In this document: piece by piece, positions 34,030 to 44,334 of the stretch
How positions within the stretch are numbered: the stretch's first letter is position 1
Layout of the letters: each line of letters starts with the position of its first letter
Program-made: the position numbers and the translations under genes
NCBI GenBank assembly: GCA_033816765.1
Contig: CM066292.1
Coordinates: forward strand, 186,001 to 250,000
Length of the DNA stretch: 64,000 bases
Reading direction: 5' to 3'
From: Nothopassalora personata
Taxonomy: Eukaryota; Ascomycota; Dothideomycetes; Mycosphaerellales; Mycosphaerellaceae
The notes under the pieces: generated by a model
What the model was told of the DNA's origin: nothing
Database searches by the model: none
The model's input: the letters and a program-made list of their open reading frames with translations, nothing else

Positions 34030-35442
34030 CTACTCCTTGCCATCCTTCCCCTCCTTCCCCTCCCCCATCCCACCACCACCCCACACCCCCATCCCCATCC
34101 TCATAGCATCCCTCAACCTAACAATCCGCCCCGCCAACTCCTCACTCAACGCTACATTCCCCTCCTCCTCCTCTTCCCCCTCCTCATCTCCCCTCCTCCA
34201 ATAATCCCTCCGCCTCATCTCCACATCCCTTAAAAACTCCCTCAACTCCGCATACTTCCGCACACTCTGCAAGGCAAGCTCTCCCAAAATCGTACTATTG
34301 GTGCGGAGCCTCTCGGTAAGGTCTCGGTAGTCTTCCGAAGAGGGGAAGGGGTCGCATACACGGAGCAAACTGGCTTTACGGGATGGCGAAGGGAAGAAGA
34401 TGTGCTGGAAAATGTTAGGAAGCCAGTACCATCGATTGGAAGCCTGTTCGCGCTCGAGGTAGACGGGGTCGCAGATGCGTTGGAAGTCGGTTCGGGAGGT
34501 TTGGATGGTAGAGTGGAGGGTTGTGACTTTGAACTCGGTGGAGAGGGTGAGGTTGTACATGTGTTGGGCGCTGGCGATGCGACGGTCAAGATGGTGACGT
34601 AGGGTGGTGGAGAAGCGTGCGATGTCGTCTTCGAGTGTGGCGATGGGGAGGCGGCGGCGGAACCAGGTGGGGAATCGGTCGATGATCCAGATTGTGGAAA
34701 TTTGGCCGGAGACTCTGCGGATGAGCACGTCGAGGGACTTGGTGGAATGGCGTACAAAAGTTCTGATGTCTTTCTCCACGCGGCGATGTTCGTGGGCCTG
34801 TGTGGTCCATGCGTTGACGACGTCTTTGGCTTGGGCGGTGAGCTCGTCGTGGCGAAGAATGCCAAAGTCGCTGTAATTTTCGAGCCAAGTTTGGATGCCG
34901 CGGGAATGAAGGTGGCTGCTGGCTATCATCTCGGAGGAGAAATCCAAGCCGGGCATGGAGAGCGATGCGGTGTCTGAAAGTGGCGGCGGCGGTCTCGTCG
35001 TAGAGTCGGTGATGTTGACAAGTGGTTCTTGCCAGCGTGGGATTCTTTGCTTCAGCGTGTCTTGTGTGTGTCGAATCCTTGCGCAGAAATCGTCATTATC
35101 TTGTCCAGTGAAGACCGAGTAGATGACTGAGGCGGTGGCCAAGAAGGGACCGTGACATGGCATGACAACACACCAATACCCCAGCAATGCCATGGCGAGG
35201 GCCGCGCAGAAGAAGAGGCCCTGTGCAGAGTGTAGCCAGCGGTGGCTTGTCGCAAGAAAACTGATGGGGACTGTCAACGTCCACACCCCCCGACCAGCAG
35301 CTGCAGCAAATGCATTCCGGAGGCGTCGACGTCTCTTACGCCGCTCCGTGCGCTGCAGGCGAAGTATGGCATTTTGGCATTGTACCTCGGCCGTGTGTTG
35401 GTCCTCAAGACTCCATGTATTGAAGTCGTTCGGGTTAACCAT
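34030..35442 (-). CDS. hypothetical membrane protein with helical C-terminal domain, 470 residues
   Basis: The frame is open upstream to 35622 but without an ATG there, so the first ATG at 35442 is chosen (MVNPNDFNTW...). A basic stretch (RRKRRRRLR, ~residues 33-42) is followed by two hydrophobic segments (~50-70 and ~75-105, FFCAALAMALLGYWCVV). This suggests membrane anchoring with a long soluble part. Residues 110-430 are helix-rich, and the C-terminus is acidic then Gly-rich (EEGEEEEEG; GGGGMGEGKEG). The Gly-rich tail may be a low-complexity extension. No known family is recognised. The 554-residue protein at 37948 has a comparable plan (short N-terminus, two hydrophobic segments, long helical part), but no clear similarity is visible. 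Confidence 0.7.
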   Translation of the reverse strand: MVNPNDFNTWSLEDQHTAEVQCQNAILRLQRTERRKRRRRLRNAFAAAAGRGVWTLTVPISFLATSHRWLHSAQGLFFCAALAMALLGYWCVVMPCHGPFLATASVIYSVFTGQDNDDFCARIRHTQDTLKQRIPRWQEPLVNITDSTTRPPPPLSDTASLSMPGLDFSSEMIASSHLHSRGIQTWLENYSDFGILRHDELTAQAKDVVNAWTTQAHEHRRVEKDIRTFVRHSTKSLDVLIRRVSGQISTIWIIDRFPTWFRRRLPIATLEDDIARFSTTLRHHLDRRIASAQHMYNLTLSTEFKVTTLHSTIQTSRTDFQRICDPVYLEREQASNRWYWLPNIFQHIFFPSPSRKASLLRVCDPFPSSEDYRDLTERLRTNSTILGELALQSVRKYAELREFLRDVEMRRRDYWRRGDEEGEEEEEGNVALSEELAGRIVRLRDAMRMGMGVWGGGGMGEGKEGKDGKE

Positions 35443-36045
35443 GAGAGCGTAGAGACGCTCATGTGGGAGCGTGGAAGAAGGGTGCGATGTTGAGGTGCTG
35501 TACTCGAGGGAAGGAAATGCGGTACGTAATGTAGATATATGCGCGTGGAGAGAGGTTACGCGGAATAGGTCTGCCTGGTCAGTAGAACAGGATGTCTTTT
35601 GCAGAAAAGATTGTGCAGACAATCAGCGCTCACAAGGTAGGTGCAGTGATGTCAAGGTAGATAAAGGCCTAGATGAGCTGCAGCTGGCTTTGTTGGTGAA
35701 TCGAAGTGAGACTGCCACCAAGACATGTGTTTGCCGAGATGTCACTCATCTGCGGTCCAGAGCTGATTCACCTTGCCAGTCGTGCAGCAGTCTCAAGCAC
35801 AGATCACACATGTGCACAGCTGGGACCGATGGTTCGCCTGGAGAAAATATTCCTTTGACGTTGATCTGTAGCCAAAGATCCATCACCGTGCTCACAGAAT
35901 CAACCCAGCCACAGTGCAGCGCCTTTTCGAAGCAGAAAGCGAGCTGATGCGCATGATGTCTGACGTGTGATGTGCCCACACATTCGGCGGGAAGGAGCAT
36001 GTCCGTCGCTCGCAAGGGCCGTGAGTAGTGAGGTGGTCCGCTCTC
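35443..36045. other. intergenic region
   Basis: Only short overlapping frames without domains. Part of it may be 5' sequence of the gene ending at 35442, since the frame stays open to 35622. Confidence 0.3.
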
Positions 36046-36180
36046 GTTCACTGTTCGCTCTCTTTCACTGTTCGCTCTCTTTCACTGTTCGCTCTCTTTC
36101 ACTGTTCGCTCTCTTTCACTGTTCGCTCTCTTTCACTGTATCTCTTTCACTGTTGGCATCACCCTCTCTTTCACTGTACT
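36046..36180 (+). repeat. 17-bp tandem array, unit ACTGTTCGCTCTCTTTC
   Basis: Five to six near-perfect head-to-tail copies with degenerate units at the right end, overlapping the 3' end of the gene on the minus strand at 36171. Confidence 0.9.
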
Positions 36181-37587
36181 GTTCGCAGCAGACCACGAGC
36201 AACCCAGTGTCGCTTCGCGTCATCTGTTTCGACCTTGGCCCAGCCTGGTGCACAGTTGATTAGCAAAACTGCGATGCAAGTCAAGTGGAACTGGTGGAGG
36301 GCTTGCTTACCGCCACTGCTATCTCTGATGTAGGAAACGATTGTGCCAGCTGGAAGTTCGATGCCTTGGCTCGTTGTGCAGGCGGGTAAGCGGAACTTGA
36401 GTGGAGTCTGAGAGTCGGTTTGGGCGTGCTGTTGGTGGAGCTTGGCGGTGTTTGAAGAGTGACTGAGGTTGCTCTCGCTGGCGCTGCGCGAGGCGGTGGC
36501 ATTTGCGTGGTCGTCCTCGTCGTCGTCTTCATCGAGGTATGAGCGTTCTCCGACCCCAACCTGGCTGCGGTCAGATCCCTCGCCCAATCGCTGGACTGAG
36601 TCCTGGCTCGACGGCTCGGCAGAATCTTCCATGGTATGCTCACGACGGTGGTCCCATCGAGTGTAGCTTTGCACATGCTCTCCCCATCGGTGCTCCTGCC
36701 CGCGGTCTTGCGTGTCCACATTCTCTCGGCTTCCTCGCTCCTGTCCGCTGCCGTGCCCGCCAACATCCTCCCGTCTTCCTCGACCCTGCACATGCTCCCC
36801 CGATCGGCGCTCCTGCCCGCGGTCTTGCCTGTCAACATCCTCTCGTCTTCCTCGATCCTGTATCTGCTCCCCCGATCGGCCGTCCTGCCCTCTGCCGTGC
36901 CTGCCACCATCCTCTCGTCTTCCTCGATTGTGTCCGTTCTCTCCACCACTCCCCCGACGACGCAACGCGTGACGGTCAGCGGACCTCAACGTCGCAGGAT
37001 CCGGGTAGTGCGACTCATCCCACGGCAAAGACGCAGGATCCCGATACCACTCGTTGACGCGAGCGTCGCGCAGCCAGGTCGCACACAGGTCAAGGGCGTA
37101 GTCTCGCTCGTCGTCGGACATGTCGAGAAAGGCCGGCCAGGCGGCAGACATGGCGCTGGCTTTGGCGTAGTTGTTGAGAGCGGACGGCATGGTGAGGCTT
37201 TCGAGCCGCGTGATGTCGAGTTGGCGGGCACGGGCTGCGAGGCGGTTCTTTTGCCAGTTGTAGAGGTGTGCGGTGGGGCGGCCGTCGTTGTCTCGTCGGG
37301 ATTGTGCCTCTGGCCATGATGTGATGGGTTTTGCCATTGTTTGAGTGGTGGTGCAGGTGCTTGCGCTTGCACTGTTGGTGCCATGTCCATGAGCATGCGC
37401 ATGCGCATCCAGATCTGCCGTGCGGAGGCCATACACCTAGGAAGAAGTCAATATGTTCAGTGCGTGCACTCGATCAATGTTTCTCTCCGTCGCATTCGAC
37501 TTGGTTGTGGGTGGCAGAATACTGTACACGATGCTTGGCAGTTTTGTTCAAACTTACGACGCGTTCACGTATGCGAGATGCTGCCAT
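36171..37587 (-). CDS. hypothetical protein with 22-residue Arg/Glu/Asp/Gly-rich repeats and SH3-like end, 409 residues
   Basis: Three exons are inferred: 37558-37587 (ATG at 37587), 36311-37436 and 36171-36244. Introns are 37437-37557 (GTAAGT...CCTAG) and 36245-36310 (GTAAGC...CACCAG, branch-like GCTAATC). Together they give 410 in-frame codons. The N-terminus is His/Ala-rich, followed by a conserved-looking domain (~60-160, with YNWQKNRLAARAR and DDERDYALDLCATWL). Residues ~175-275 hold about five repeats of the type GRREDVDRQDRGQERRSGEH. A Ser/Asp-rich linker follows. After the last intron is removed, the end reads VSYIRDSSGGWAKVETDD...WVARGLL, which resembles an SH3-like fold. If the 66-nt intron is retained, the frame stays open and this motif is broken. 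Function unknown. Confidence 0.6.
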
Positions 37588-37947
37588 GACAGGACTCTTG
37601 CCGTGAGAGAATTACCATTACGGCTTGTGCGCGGCGATGTTGTTGCAATTGTGTCAAGTGAGAAGAAGTGCTGCGAGGGTTGTGCACAGGTAGCTGCATG
37701 TGTTGTGTCATCATGCACACAGCTTAGTGAAAGTCAATAATTGCTCAGACGAGCTTGTTAGTCAATATTTGACTGATCTTCGGTCAATGTTTGACGGTGC
37801 TGCGCTTGGGTTCCTCTACCACGCGGTCGGTAGATTACGCTTCTGTGGAGGCGTGCACACCACCAAAGCTCTGGGAACAAACAAGACAGGAATGCAGCCG
37901 GGAGACGCGTTGTTGTTGTTATTGTTGTTATTGTTGAAACAATCTCC
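37588..37947. promoter_or_regulatory. intergenic region between divergent genes at 37587 and 37948
   Basis: The 360 bp between two diverging start codons must hold the 5' regions of both genes. It contains a short (GTT)n run at ~37911-37935. No defined promoter motif is recognised. Confidence 0.3.
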
Positions 37948-39612
37948 ATGTCGCCATGTCATGTCGACGTGTCTATCATCATCATGTGCAGTCTTCTTGA
38001 GCCCTCGAGCTGTGTTTCATGCTTTCTCATCGGCGTGGGCGTTTACTTTACCTGCCGGTGGGGCTTTGACGACGCCCCTGCCCAATTAGATTTACGCGAA
38101 GGTGACGACCTTGCCGACGATGACGAAGACGAAGACGAAGACGAAGACGAAGATGCCAATGGCGTGTACCGATACATTGACCGCCGCCCACGCTTCGGTC
38201 TCTGCGCCCTCCTCTGCTTCGTCCTCCTCTTTCATACGCAACCACCCACACTCTCGCCCTCACTGCTGCCCATCTCGACCGAATCCGTCTGGACCTGGAC
38301 CTCGCACGCCGTCGCGTATCTACGCCATGGCCCTTGCAGCGAGTATGCGCACGAACAATACAAGCACGGCACATTCGTGCATGACAACAACACCGACGAC
38401 GAATATGATGATGCGCGACTCCTCGATCCCGCCGAAACGCGCTCGTCGATGCCGCTGGCTCAATGGGCGCTGAAGTGGGCACACGCGATTGATACAGATA
38501 GCGATGTGCGTGCGAGCGCGGCGAATGCCCTGTACAAGAGTTTGCACGTGGATGTGCAGACGCCTGGCGCTGCACCAAAGGAGCACTGGCTGCAGCATCA
38601 CCTCGTGCTACCGGATCGAGCGCTGCAGACTTGGTTGGTGGGAATGCATGGGCTGAGGAGTTTGGTGCCCACGCAGGCGGCCCTGACGGCCGAGGAGCGA
38701 CATCAGGACGAATGGTTTCATCTCGACGCTGCGGCAGCGTCTTCATGTCACGATACGACAGCGGCCTGGTCGTGGTTGCTGACGACTCCCGTGCTGTGTC
38801 TGCGCTATCGAAGTAATTGGAAGGGAGCACTGCCATCGACTCTGCTCGCATCCCTTGATACCACCATCGACACCCTCCGACTACGCGCCGTCCAACTGCA
38901 GCAAGCCCTGCCCGACACCTCGCTGGCCCCGCTGCACGACTACCGCGTGGCCATCCTCTCATCCGTCCGCGAGCTGGCACTTTCTTACCACCACCGCCAT
39001 CATCTACCCCTCCTGCTCCTCGACACACTCCAACGCCTGCGCACTCGCTACCTGGTCAGCAGCGTTGCCACCGCCAACGTCCACCTGATCCTCGCCTTTA
39101 CGAATGCATCCCTCGCGCTCCTCGACCGCACCGCCGAGGGTAGCAGCCATCTCGCCGCGCGCATCGCCCATCTCCGCGCTTCACCCACTCCTGCCGATCC
39201 CTTCGACGTTGCCGCCCTCGCCGCAGAAGTTTTCCACTTCTACCATGCCTTCTACAACCACACCATCAACTTCGTCGTCGGCCGCGCGGACCCTCATACC
39301 CAGTTCGTTACATTTCCCTCGCCGGCCGACATGCACCACTTCAAGCCGTCCTCGATTAACCATCCCCTTCGAGGGGAACTCATCAAGTTCTGGACAGAAG
39401 CGTACGACAAGGAGCTGAAGCGGCCGTGGAAGGGCAAGAAGCAAGGCAAGGCATGGTGGCATCTCGACACTCCGGCGGACTGTCCGGTCTGGGCGGCGTG
39501 GTATGCCGCCGAGTATAATGGGGACTTCTTTTGGGGGGAGGGCAGTACAGCGGCAAAGGGACCTCCGCAACATCGCAAGGCGACGAGGAAGGAAAGGTTA
39601 CAGCTGGAGTGA
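37948..39612 (+). CDS. hypothetical membrane protein with acidic linker, 554 residues
   Basis: A single long frame with strong fungal codon bias. The first ATG is at 37948; ATG 37987 is an alternative. The N-terminus has a hydrophobic segment (~residues 13-33, CVSCFLIGVGVYFTC). An acidic run of alternating Asp/Glu follows (~58-70), then a second hydrophobic segment (~85-100, FGLCALLCFVLLF). The remaining ~450 residues are helix-rich, with Asn-x-Thr/Ser sites (FTNAS, YNHT), suggesting a large domain in the secretory lumen or outside the cell. A C-terminal aromatic patch (AAWYAAEYNGDFFWGEG) precedes a basic tail. No family is recognised. The final ~95 bp are repeated downstream of the stop. Confidence 0.75.
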   Translation: MSPCHVDVSIIIMCSLLEPSSCVSCFLIGVGVYFTCRWGFDDAPAQLDLREGDDLADDDEDEDEDEDEDANGVYRYIDRRPRFGLCALLCFVLLFHTQPPTLSPSLLPISTESVWTWTSHAVAYLRHGPCSEYAHEQYKHGTFVHDNNTDDEYDDARLLDPAETRSSMPLAQWALKWAHAIDTDSDVRASAANALYKSLHVDVQTPGAAPKEHWLQHHLVLPDRALQTWLVGMHGLRSLVPTQAALTAEERHQDEWFHLDAAAASSCHDTTAAWSWLLTTPVLCLRYRSNWKGALPSTLLASLDTTIDTLRLRAVQLQQALPDTSLAPLHDYRVAILSSVRELALSYHHRHHLPLLLLDTLQRLRTRYLVSSVATANVHLILAFTNASLALLDRTAEGSSHLAARIAHLRASPTPADPFDVAALAAEVFHFYHAFYNHTINFVVGRADPHTQFVTFPSPADMHHFKPSSINHPLRGELIKFWTEAYDKELKRPWKGKKQGKAWWHLDTPADCPVWAAWYAAEYNGDFFWGEGSTAAKGPPQHRKATRKERLQLE

Positions 39613-39725
39613 GTCGGACTTGGGGGGAGGGCAGTGCAGCGGCAAAGGGACCTTCGCAATATTGTAAGGCGACGAGGAAAGAAAGATTACAGTGGATTAA
39701 GTGGGACTTGGGGGAAGGGAGGTAC
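39520..39725 (+). repeat. tandem duplication (~96 bp) at the 3' end of the 554-residue gene
   Basis: The segment GGACTT...GGGGGAGGGCAGT...AGCGGCAAAGGGACC...CGACGAGGAA occurs inside the gene (~39528-39606), again at ~39623-39690, and starts a third time at ~39707. The copies differ mostly by C/T and A/G changes. Confidence 0.8.
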
Positions 39726-40435
39726 TGCCGGTGAGTTTGGGAACAAGCAATCGAGATAACTTGGATCATGGAGAGTCATTACAGCGCATCATGTGTTGAC
39801 GTATTCATCATTCTCGCAAATATGCTTGCTTGACTTTGCCTTCATCTTCGTCTCGTCTTCATTTCCCCTCTCAAAAAGACGAATCTCCTCCCATCGAGCT
39901 ATTCAATATCTAAGCAGGACATGATCCTTATCGAAGCGGGGGGCAGTTCAACCAGCGCTGCCGCAACATATTCGTTTGGTCTGACTGAAAGGAGACACAT
40001 TACATCATTCACAGCATAGCAAACAATTTGCTCGCTTTTCTTTGTTTGAAGGATTGGAACATTTCGATAAAGGTGTAGTGTAGGTACATCACATAACATA
40101 CCTACTACTGCTGAAAGGAAGTTCATACCTACTTCTCAGTATTCCTACTACCTTACCTGTCGATCATCGGCGATCTTCGAAAGGATTTCCATAATAACTG
40201 GAGCCTACCTACCGTAGGCATCAAAATCACTCACTCACTACTTGACAAAAAGAACGTCTACCAAACACTTAGTTGGCTCCTATCCATGGGCATCGCCAAC
40301 ACGCCTCGCCTTACGGAGACTCCTATCGCCATCCATCCATCCATCCATCAACAAACACAAGTCAACGCACAACGTCACGTCACGCACCTCAACACAAATC
40401 ACACACACACACGCACATTATATTGCAGACGTTAC
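39726..40435. other. intergenic region
   Basis: No supportable gene. A CATC microsatellite (~40330-40350) and short frames without domains are present. Confidence 0.3.
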
Positions 40436-40437
40436 GC

Positions 40438-40522
40438 ACAACCCAACCCAACCCAACCCAACCCAACCAACCATCATGCCACCAAAACGCACCACCACCA
40501 CCACCACCACCACCACCACCAC
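40438..40522 (+). repeat. CCCAA and CCA microsatellites
   Basis: An (AACCC)n run at 40440-40468 is followed by a (CCA)n run at ~40491-40521. The second run lies inside the small reading frame at 40476 and encodes a Thr tract. Confidence 0.9.
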
Positions 40523-40718
40523 CTCGAGCATCCTCTACACTATCCACCCCTCCTCCGGCCAAATCCTCGTCCCGCTCAATACCGTCCTCTTCGTCCTTGT
40601 GGTTCTGGCGATCTTGGGCTGGATGTGGTGTAAAGCGGGGGAGTTGGCGGCTTGGGAGGTGGGACGGGGGGAGGGGGTTAGGAGGTGTTTTGGTGGGAGG
40701 GTTGAGATGGCGGGGTAA
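40476..40718 (+). CDS. small single-pass membrane protein, 80 residues
   Basis: ATG at 40476 opens MPPKR followed by eleven Thr (encoded by the CCA repeat), a short polar segment, then a hydrophobic helix of ~20 residues (VLFVLVVLAILGWMWC, ~38-55) and a basic/Gly-rich tail. The arrangement is plausible for a small membrane protein. The C-terminal part runs into a GA-rich repeat and two other frames are open here, so the gene call is tentative. Confidence 0.4.
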   Translation: MPPKRTTTTTTTTTTTSSILYTIHPSSGQILVPLNTVLFVLVVLAILGWMWCKAGELAAWEVGRGEGVRRCFGGRVEMAG

Positions 40719-40719
40719 G

Positions 40720-41040
40720 GAGGGGTATGGGGGGTATGGGGGTGGGGGTAGTGGAGGAGGGGTGGGGGTGGGATAGGGGATGGATGGGGATGGGAGGTGG
40801 GGATGGCAGGTGGAGATGGAAGATGGAAGATGGGAGATGCGAGATGGGAGATGGGAGATGGATGGTAGATGGGAGATGGGAGATGGAAGATGGAAGATGG
40901 GAGATGGGAGATGGATGGGAATGGGGATGGCAGATGGCGGATGGGAAGGGGTGAGGAGTGAGGGTGGGGACTGCGAACTGAGGACTGCGGACTGCGGACT
41001 GTAGACTGTGGACTGCGGACTCGGAACTGCAGACTGGGTG
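40720..41040 (+). repeat. GATGGGA-type and GGACTGC-type minisatellites
   Basis: From 40720 to ~40960 the plus strand is a G-rich array of GGGAGAT/GGAAGAT/GGATGG units of 7-8 bp. From ~40975 to 41035 it changes to GGACTGC/AGACTGTG units of 8 bp. Open frames through these arrays on either strand are artefacts. Confidence 0.85.
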
Positions 41041-41616
41041 GATGTCGGGTGTTGAATGAATGATTGGGATAAGGGTGCTGAGCTCTGGAAGAGGATACAG
41101 GACAGGCTCTCGACTTGACGGGCGAATTTGAAGGCAGGACACTTGGGGGCTTGAGGATTGGTCCTTGAGATAGGCAAGTAGTCTGGTCTGTGGCAGCCGT
41201 CGGTATGGTATAGTATGATGTTTCGACTCAGATGGTAGATACTTGAGAGCCTGAGATAAATGATGTCAGGTCGTTGAGCCAGGCGAGCAGTCTGTGGCAG
41301 CGGTGTGATATTGCGACTCCATGGCGGAGACTTGAAGGCTTGAGATGAATGAGGTCGGCGAGCAGTCTGTCATGTGTAGTGATGTGAAAGGACTCATCTG
41401 CCACGACGAGTACATTTCACAATACAGATACTGTCTTGTTTGATCGCATGGTACGTCCTCGTCGCTCCTCGAGATCTGAACGTACGTTCCCAGTTGAACA
41501 TATCTCATTTCTGTAGGTAGCATCCTGCTTCCCGTCCACGCAATGCAATCTACATCTTCCCGGTATCCCAATCCCATCCACTTTGTTTCCATTTCGTGTA
41601 TGTCATGTCATGTCCA
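41041..41616. other. intergenic region with a ~115-bp imperfect tandem duplication
   Basis: The block CTGTGGCAGC...GACTC...GAGAC/TACTTGA...GATGAATGA recurs around 41185-41270 and 41290-41380. No gene is supported. Confidence 0.4.
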
Positions 41617-42231
41617 TCACAGAATCTCCTCACCACTTAACAACTTCACTGCCAACGCCTCGAATTGCTCCAACTCCCTTCTCGCCTTTGCCTCCCGTTC
41701 CCTCTCCATTGACACCCTCCGCAAAACCATCCTCAACCTCGCCGCTTCCTGCTCCGCCTCCTCTACCTTCCGTTCTAAACCCCCTCTCGTCTCCCTCATC
41801 CTCACAACTTCACTCCTCCACACTTCCAGATCCTCCTCCAGTCGCGCAACCGTCGTATCTCCTCTCTTCAATTCCGCATCCTTCTCATCGAGCGTAATCT
41901 GTAAATCGAAAATGTAGGCTTCGCGGATCGACTCGTTGGCTGTGATGGTGTGGATCGTGGATAAGGCGCGGCTGAGTTGGACGTGGAGATCAGCGTTGGT
42001 GGTTTGGCGGGTGAGGAGTTCGGTTTCGAGGTAGGAGATCCAGGATTCTGTTGATGAGGAGTTGGGGAGGGGCGAGGGCTGTGCGTGTGCTTGCGCGTTT
42101 GGTTGTACCATGATATGTGGTTCGTGGGTGGGTGTTGGAGTAGATAGTATAGGCGCCTTTGTTTGTAATCCCTGGGTGGAGTTCTCGCTGCAAAGTTCCT
42201 GGGATCGGATGGGAGCGAACCATACATTCAT
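41617..42231 (-). CDS. hypothetical coiled-coil protein, 204 residues
   Basis: ATG at 42231 opens a single-exon frame. The first ~60 residues are polar with Pro/Thr/Gln. From ~residue 62 to the end the sequence is a long heptad-like helix rich in Glu, Arg, Leu and Ala (SWISYLETELLTRQT, RLEEDLEVWRSEVVRMRE, KVEEAEQEAARLRM), ending LSGEEIL. This predicts a soluble dimeric coiled coil. No specific family is recognised. A TATAAAA stretch on the opposite strand at 42260 (TTTTATA when read in gene direction) lies ~30 bp upstream of the ATG but is not necessarily a promoter. Confidence 0.7.
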   Translation of the reverse strand: MNVWFAPIRSQELCSENSTQGLQTKAPILSTPTPTHEPHIMVQPNAQAHAQPSPLPNSSSTESWISYLETELLTRQTTNADLHVQLSRALSTIHTITANESIREAYIFDLQITLDEKDAELKRGDTTVARLEEDLEVWRSEVVRMRETRGGLERKVEEAEQEAARLRMVLRRVSMEREREAKARRELEQFEALAVKLLSGEEIL

Positions 42232-42868
42232 CTAATGACCGGCGAGAGGAGGAGGATCGGTATAAAACGCCCGCTCTTTCTTACCTTTAACGAAGGTAGT
42301 CACGTACTTACTCACTCACTCAGACTGAAACACATTATGTCTTCCGATGGGGTTGTCCTCTTCATGTCTCACTTTCCTGGAGGCCGCACATTGTACAAGA
42401 CCGGCTCTCTTCATAACATCTCATCGTACTCATAGCATTGTGGAGCGTCGCCTGGAGCATCAATGAAGTATAACCGTCATGGGGGTCAACGACATTTCGA
42501 TTGACGGCAGCTAGCTGGACGGCTACGGCATCACGCACCGCCCGTCTTACTTCTGTACAAGACAAAAAAGTGTCGGTCTTAGTCTACAGGTGGAGGTAGA
42601 TGTTGCTGTGTATATCAACTCCGCCGTGTGCTGGTTCGTGTACACTGTTTCTCGCTTTCGACTGGCCCCCACAGCTCCGACTGTCCTAATTCTCGGCGAC
42701 TGATACCTGAGGTTTGATGGGCCGCAGCCTGAGTGCACGCCTGCATCGTGACATGTGCAGCAAACAAGCGCTGCGCGGCTCGAGGCAAGACTGACAGGTC
42801 TCGACGGCTATTCCGCCTCCTGGTGCCCTAGAAGTGATAGTATCTCACTGCCGAGATTGGACGTGTCC
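42232..42868. other. right end of the gene island; no gene supported
   Basis: Short frames only (for example plus 42235-42435, minus 42547-42738) without domains. Composition is still ordinary, not RIP-degraded. Confidence 0.35.
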
Positions 42869-43005
42869 ACATCCGAGGTATCCACGTATTGAGGTATCCA
42901 CGTATCGAGGTATCTACGTATCGAGGTATCTACGTATCGAGGTATCTACGTATCGAGGTATCTATATTCGAGGTGTCTACATTCGAGGTATCTATAATCG
43001 ACATT
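42869..43005 (+). repeat. 16-bp minisatellite, unit CGAGGTATCTACGTAT
   Basis: About eight units; the left ones contain CCAC and the right ones are increasingly TpA-rich. The array lies at the switch from the gene island to RIP-degraded DNA. The 63-residue frame across it is artefactual. Confidence 0.9.
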
Positions 43006-43028
43006 TAAGATTCGACATACTATAAATT

Positions 43029-43071
43029 TACTAGGAGTAGCTAAAATTAGCTAAAATTAGCTACTCCTAGT
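43029..43071. repeat. near-palindromic repeat ending in CTACTCCTAGTA (copy 1)
   Basis: The arms ACTAGGAGTAGCTA and TAGCTACTCCTAGT are inverted around a short AT-rich centre. The unit recurs at 44819-44862, and each copy is followed by TRTTTACG. Confidence 0.7.
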
Positions 43072-43739
43072 ATGTTTACGGTATAATTATTACATCATGT
43101 AACTAGATAGTACCTTAAATTCTTAGTAATAACCTCGTTATACCGTAATCTACGACTATTACCGTATATAACTACTCCTATAGTAGTTATATAAATATAC
43201 CGCTACTATACCTTTCGCCTTTAACCTTAAGCTATACCGTAAAGAAATCGCTAACCTACTCCTCTATCGTACCTATCGCAATATTATCCTATATCTACGC
43301 TATAACCGAGGCGTCTATATTACCCTACCTACCCTAAAGTGTAGACTCGAGTAATAGGGTATAGCTAAACTAAATATACGTACTAAGTTTAAGAAATAGT
43401 AGGACGCGCGATTATATAGAAAGATTAAATATAACTTCTAGCGGTATTCTACGCTTAGCAATAGGACTATAGTTAGGATATTATAGTAGGATAGATATAT
43501 AATATTACTTTAGTAATACCGTCGTCTACGTAAGTTAATAGGCCTACTACGGCGTATACTACCGGAGAATAAGGAGGAGATTAAAGAAGCTATACGCGAT
43601 ACCCTTAAGGTAGTAATATTATCCGTCGTAATATATAATAGTAGATACCGTACTATTACTAACTACCTTCGTAGGAATAATTAATTTATTAGTAGGTACG
43701 TTATCTCTCATTATACCTATTACCCGTATATTACGGTTT

Positions 43740-44334
43740 AATTCGTAGAGAACCTACGACTACTTATTTAGCGAAACGGAGCACTAGGAAGAGCGACGGA
43801 GCTACTCTATTTAGGTTCGACCGGTCTACTTAGATAGATTAGTCTACTTAGGAATTAGCCTACTTAGTCTAATTAGTTACGCCAAGACATAGTACTATAT
43901 AGACGACGCTTCTTTACGAGTAGATAGGAGCCTCGTAGTTAACTTATTTTAAGTATACACTATATACTGTTTAGGACTACTACCTTCTTAACGAGTTTAA
44001 GACATCTCTATAAAGATCTAAGCCCGGTTAGGATAACGTATAGCGGTTCATAACAACTTAAATGTATAAGGGGTAGATACTACCTTACGTAATACGTACG
44101 TTATACTACGTATGCTCCGTACGAGTAGTATTAGTAGAGCCTATAGTAGAGCCTTATCTGTAGTATAGTAACTAGCTGTTATTATAGGAGTTCTCCCTAT
44201 TCTTATTAGCCCGTAGCGTAAAGTATAGAAATACCGTTGCTATACGTACTAGAACGTCTATTACGTATATAAAAGTATAGGCTAATAAGAGCGTAAGAAA
44301 TACCGGTAACTTTATATAAGTATATACTACCGGG
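43740..44334. other. RIP-degraded insertion-like segment inside the integrase-core gene
   Basis: TpA-rich sequence with stops in all frames that does not continue the protein on either side. Its origin is not recognised. Confidence 0.3.

Noticed and set aside
40389..41177. 262-residue minus-strand frame rich in Pro/Ser/His
   Set aside because: It crosses GATGGGA and GGACTGC minisatellites and the CCCAA/CCA microsatellites.
42834..43025. 63-residue frame
   Set aside because: It is a read-through of the 16-bp minisatellite.
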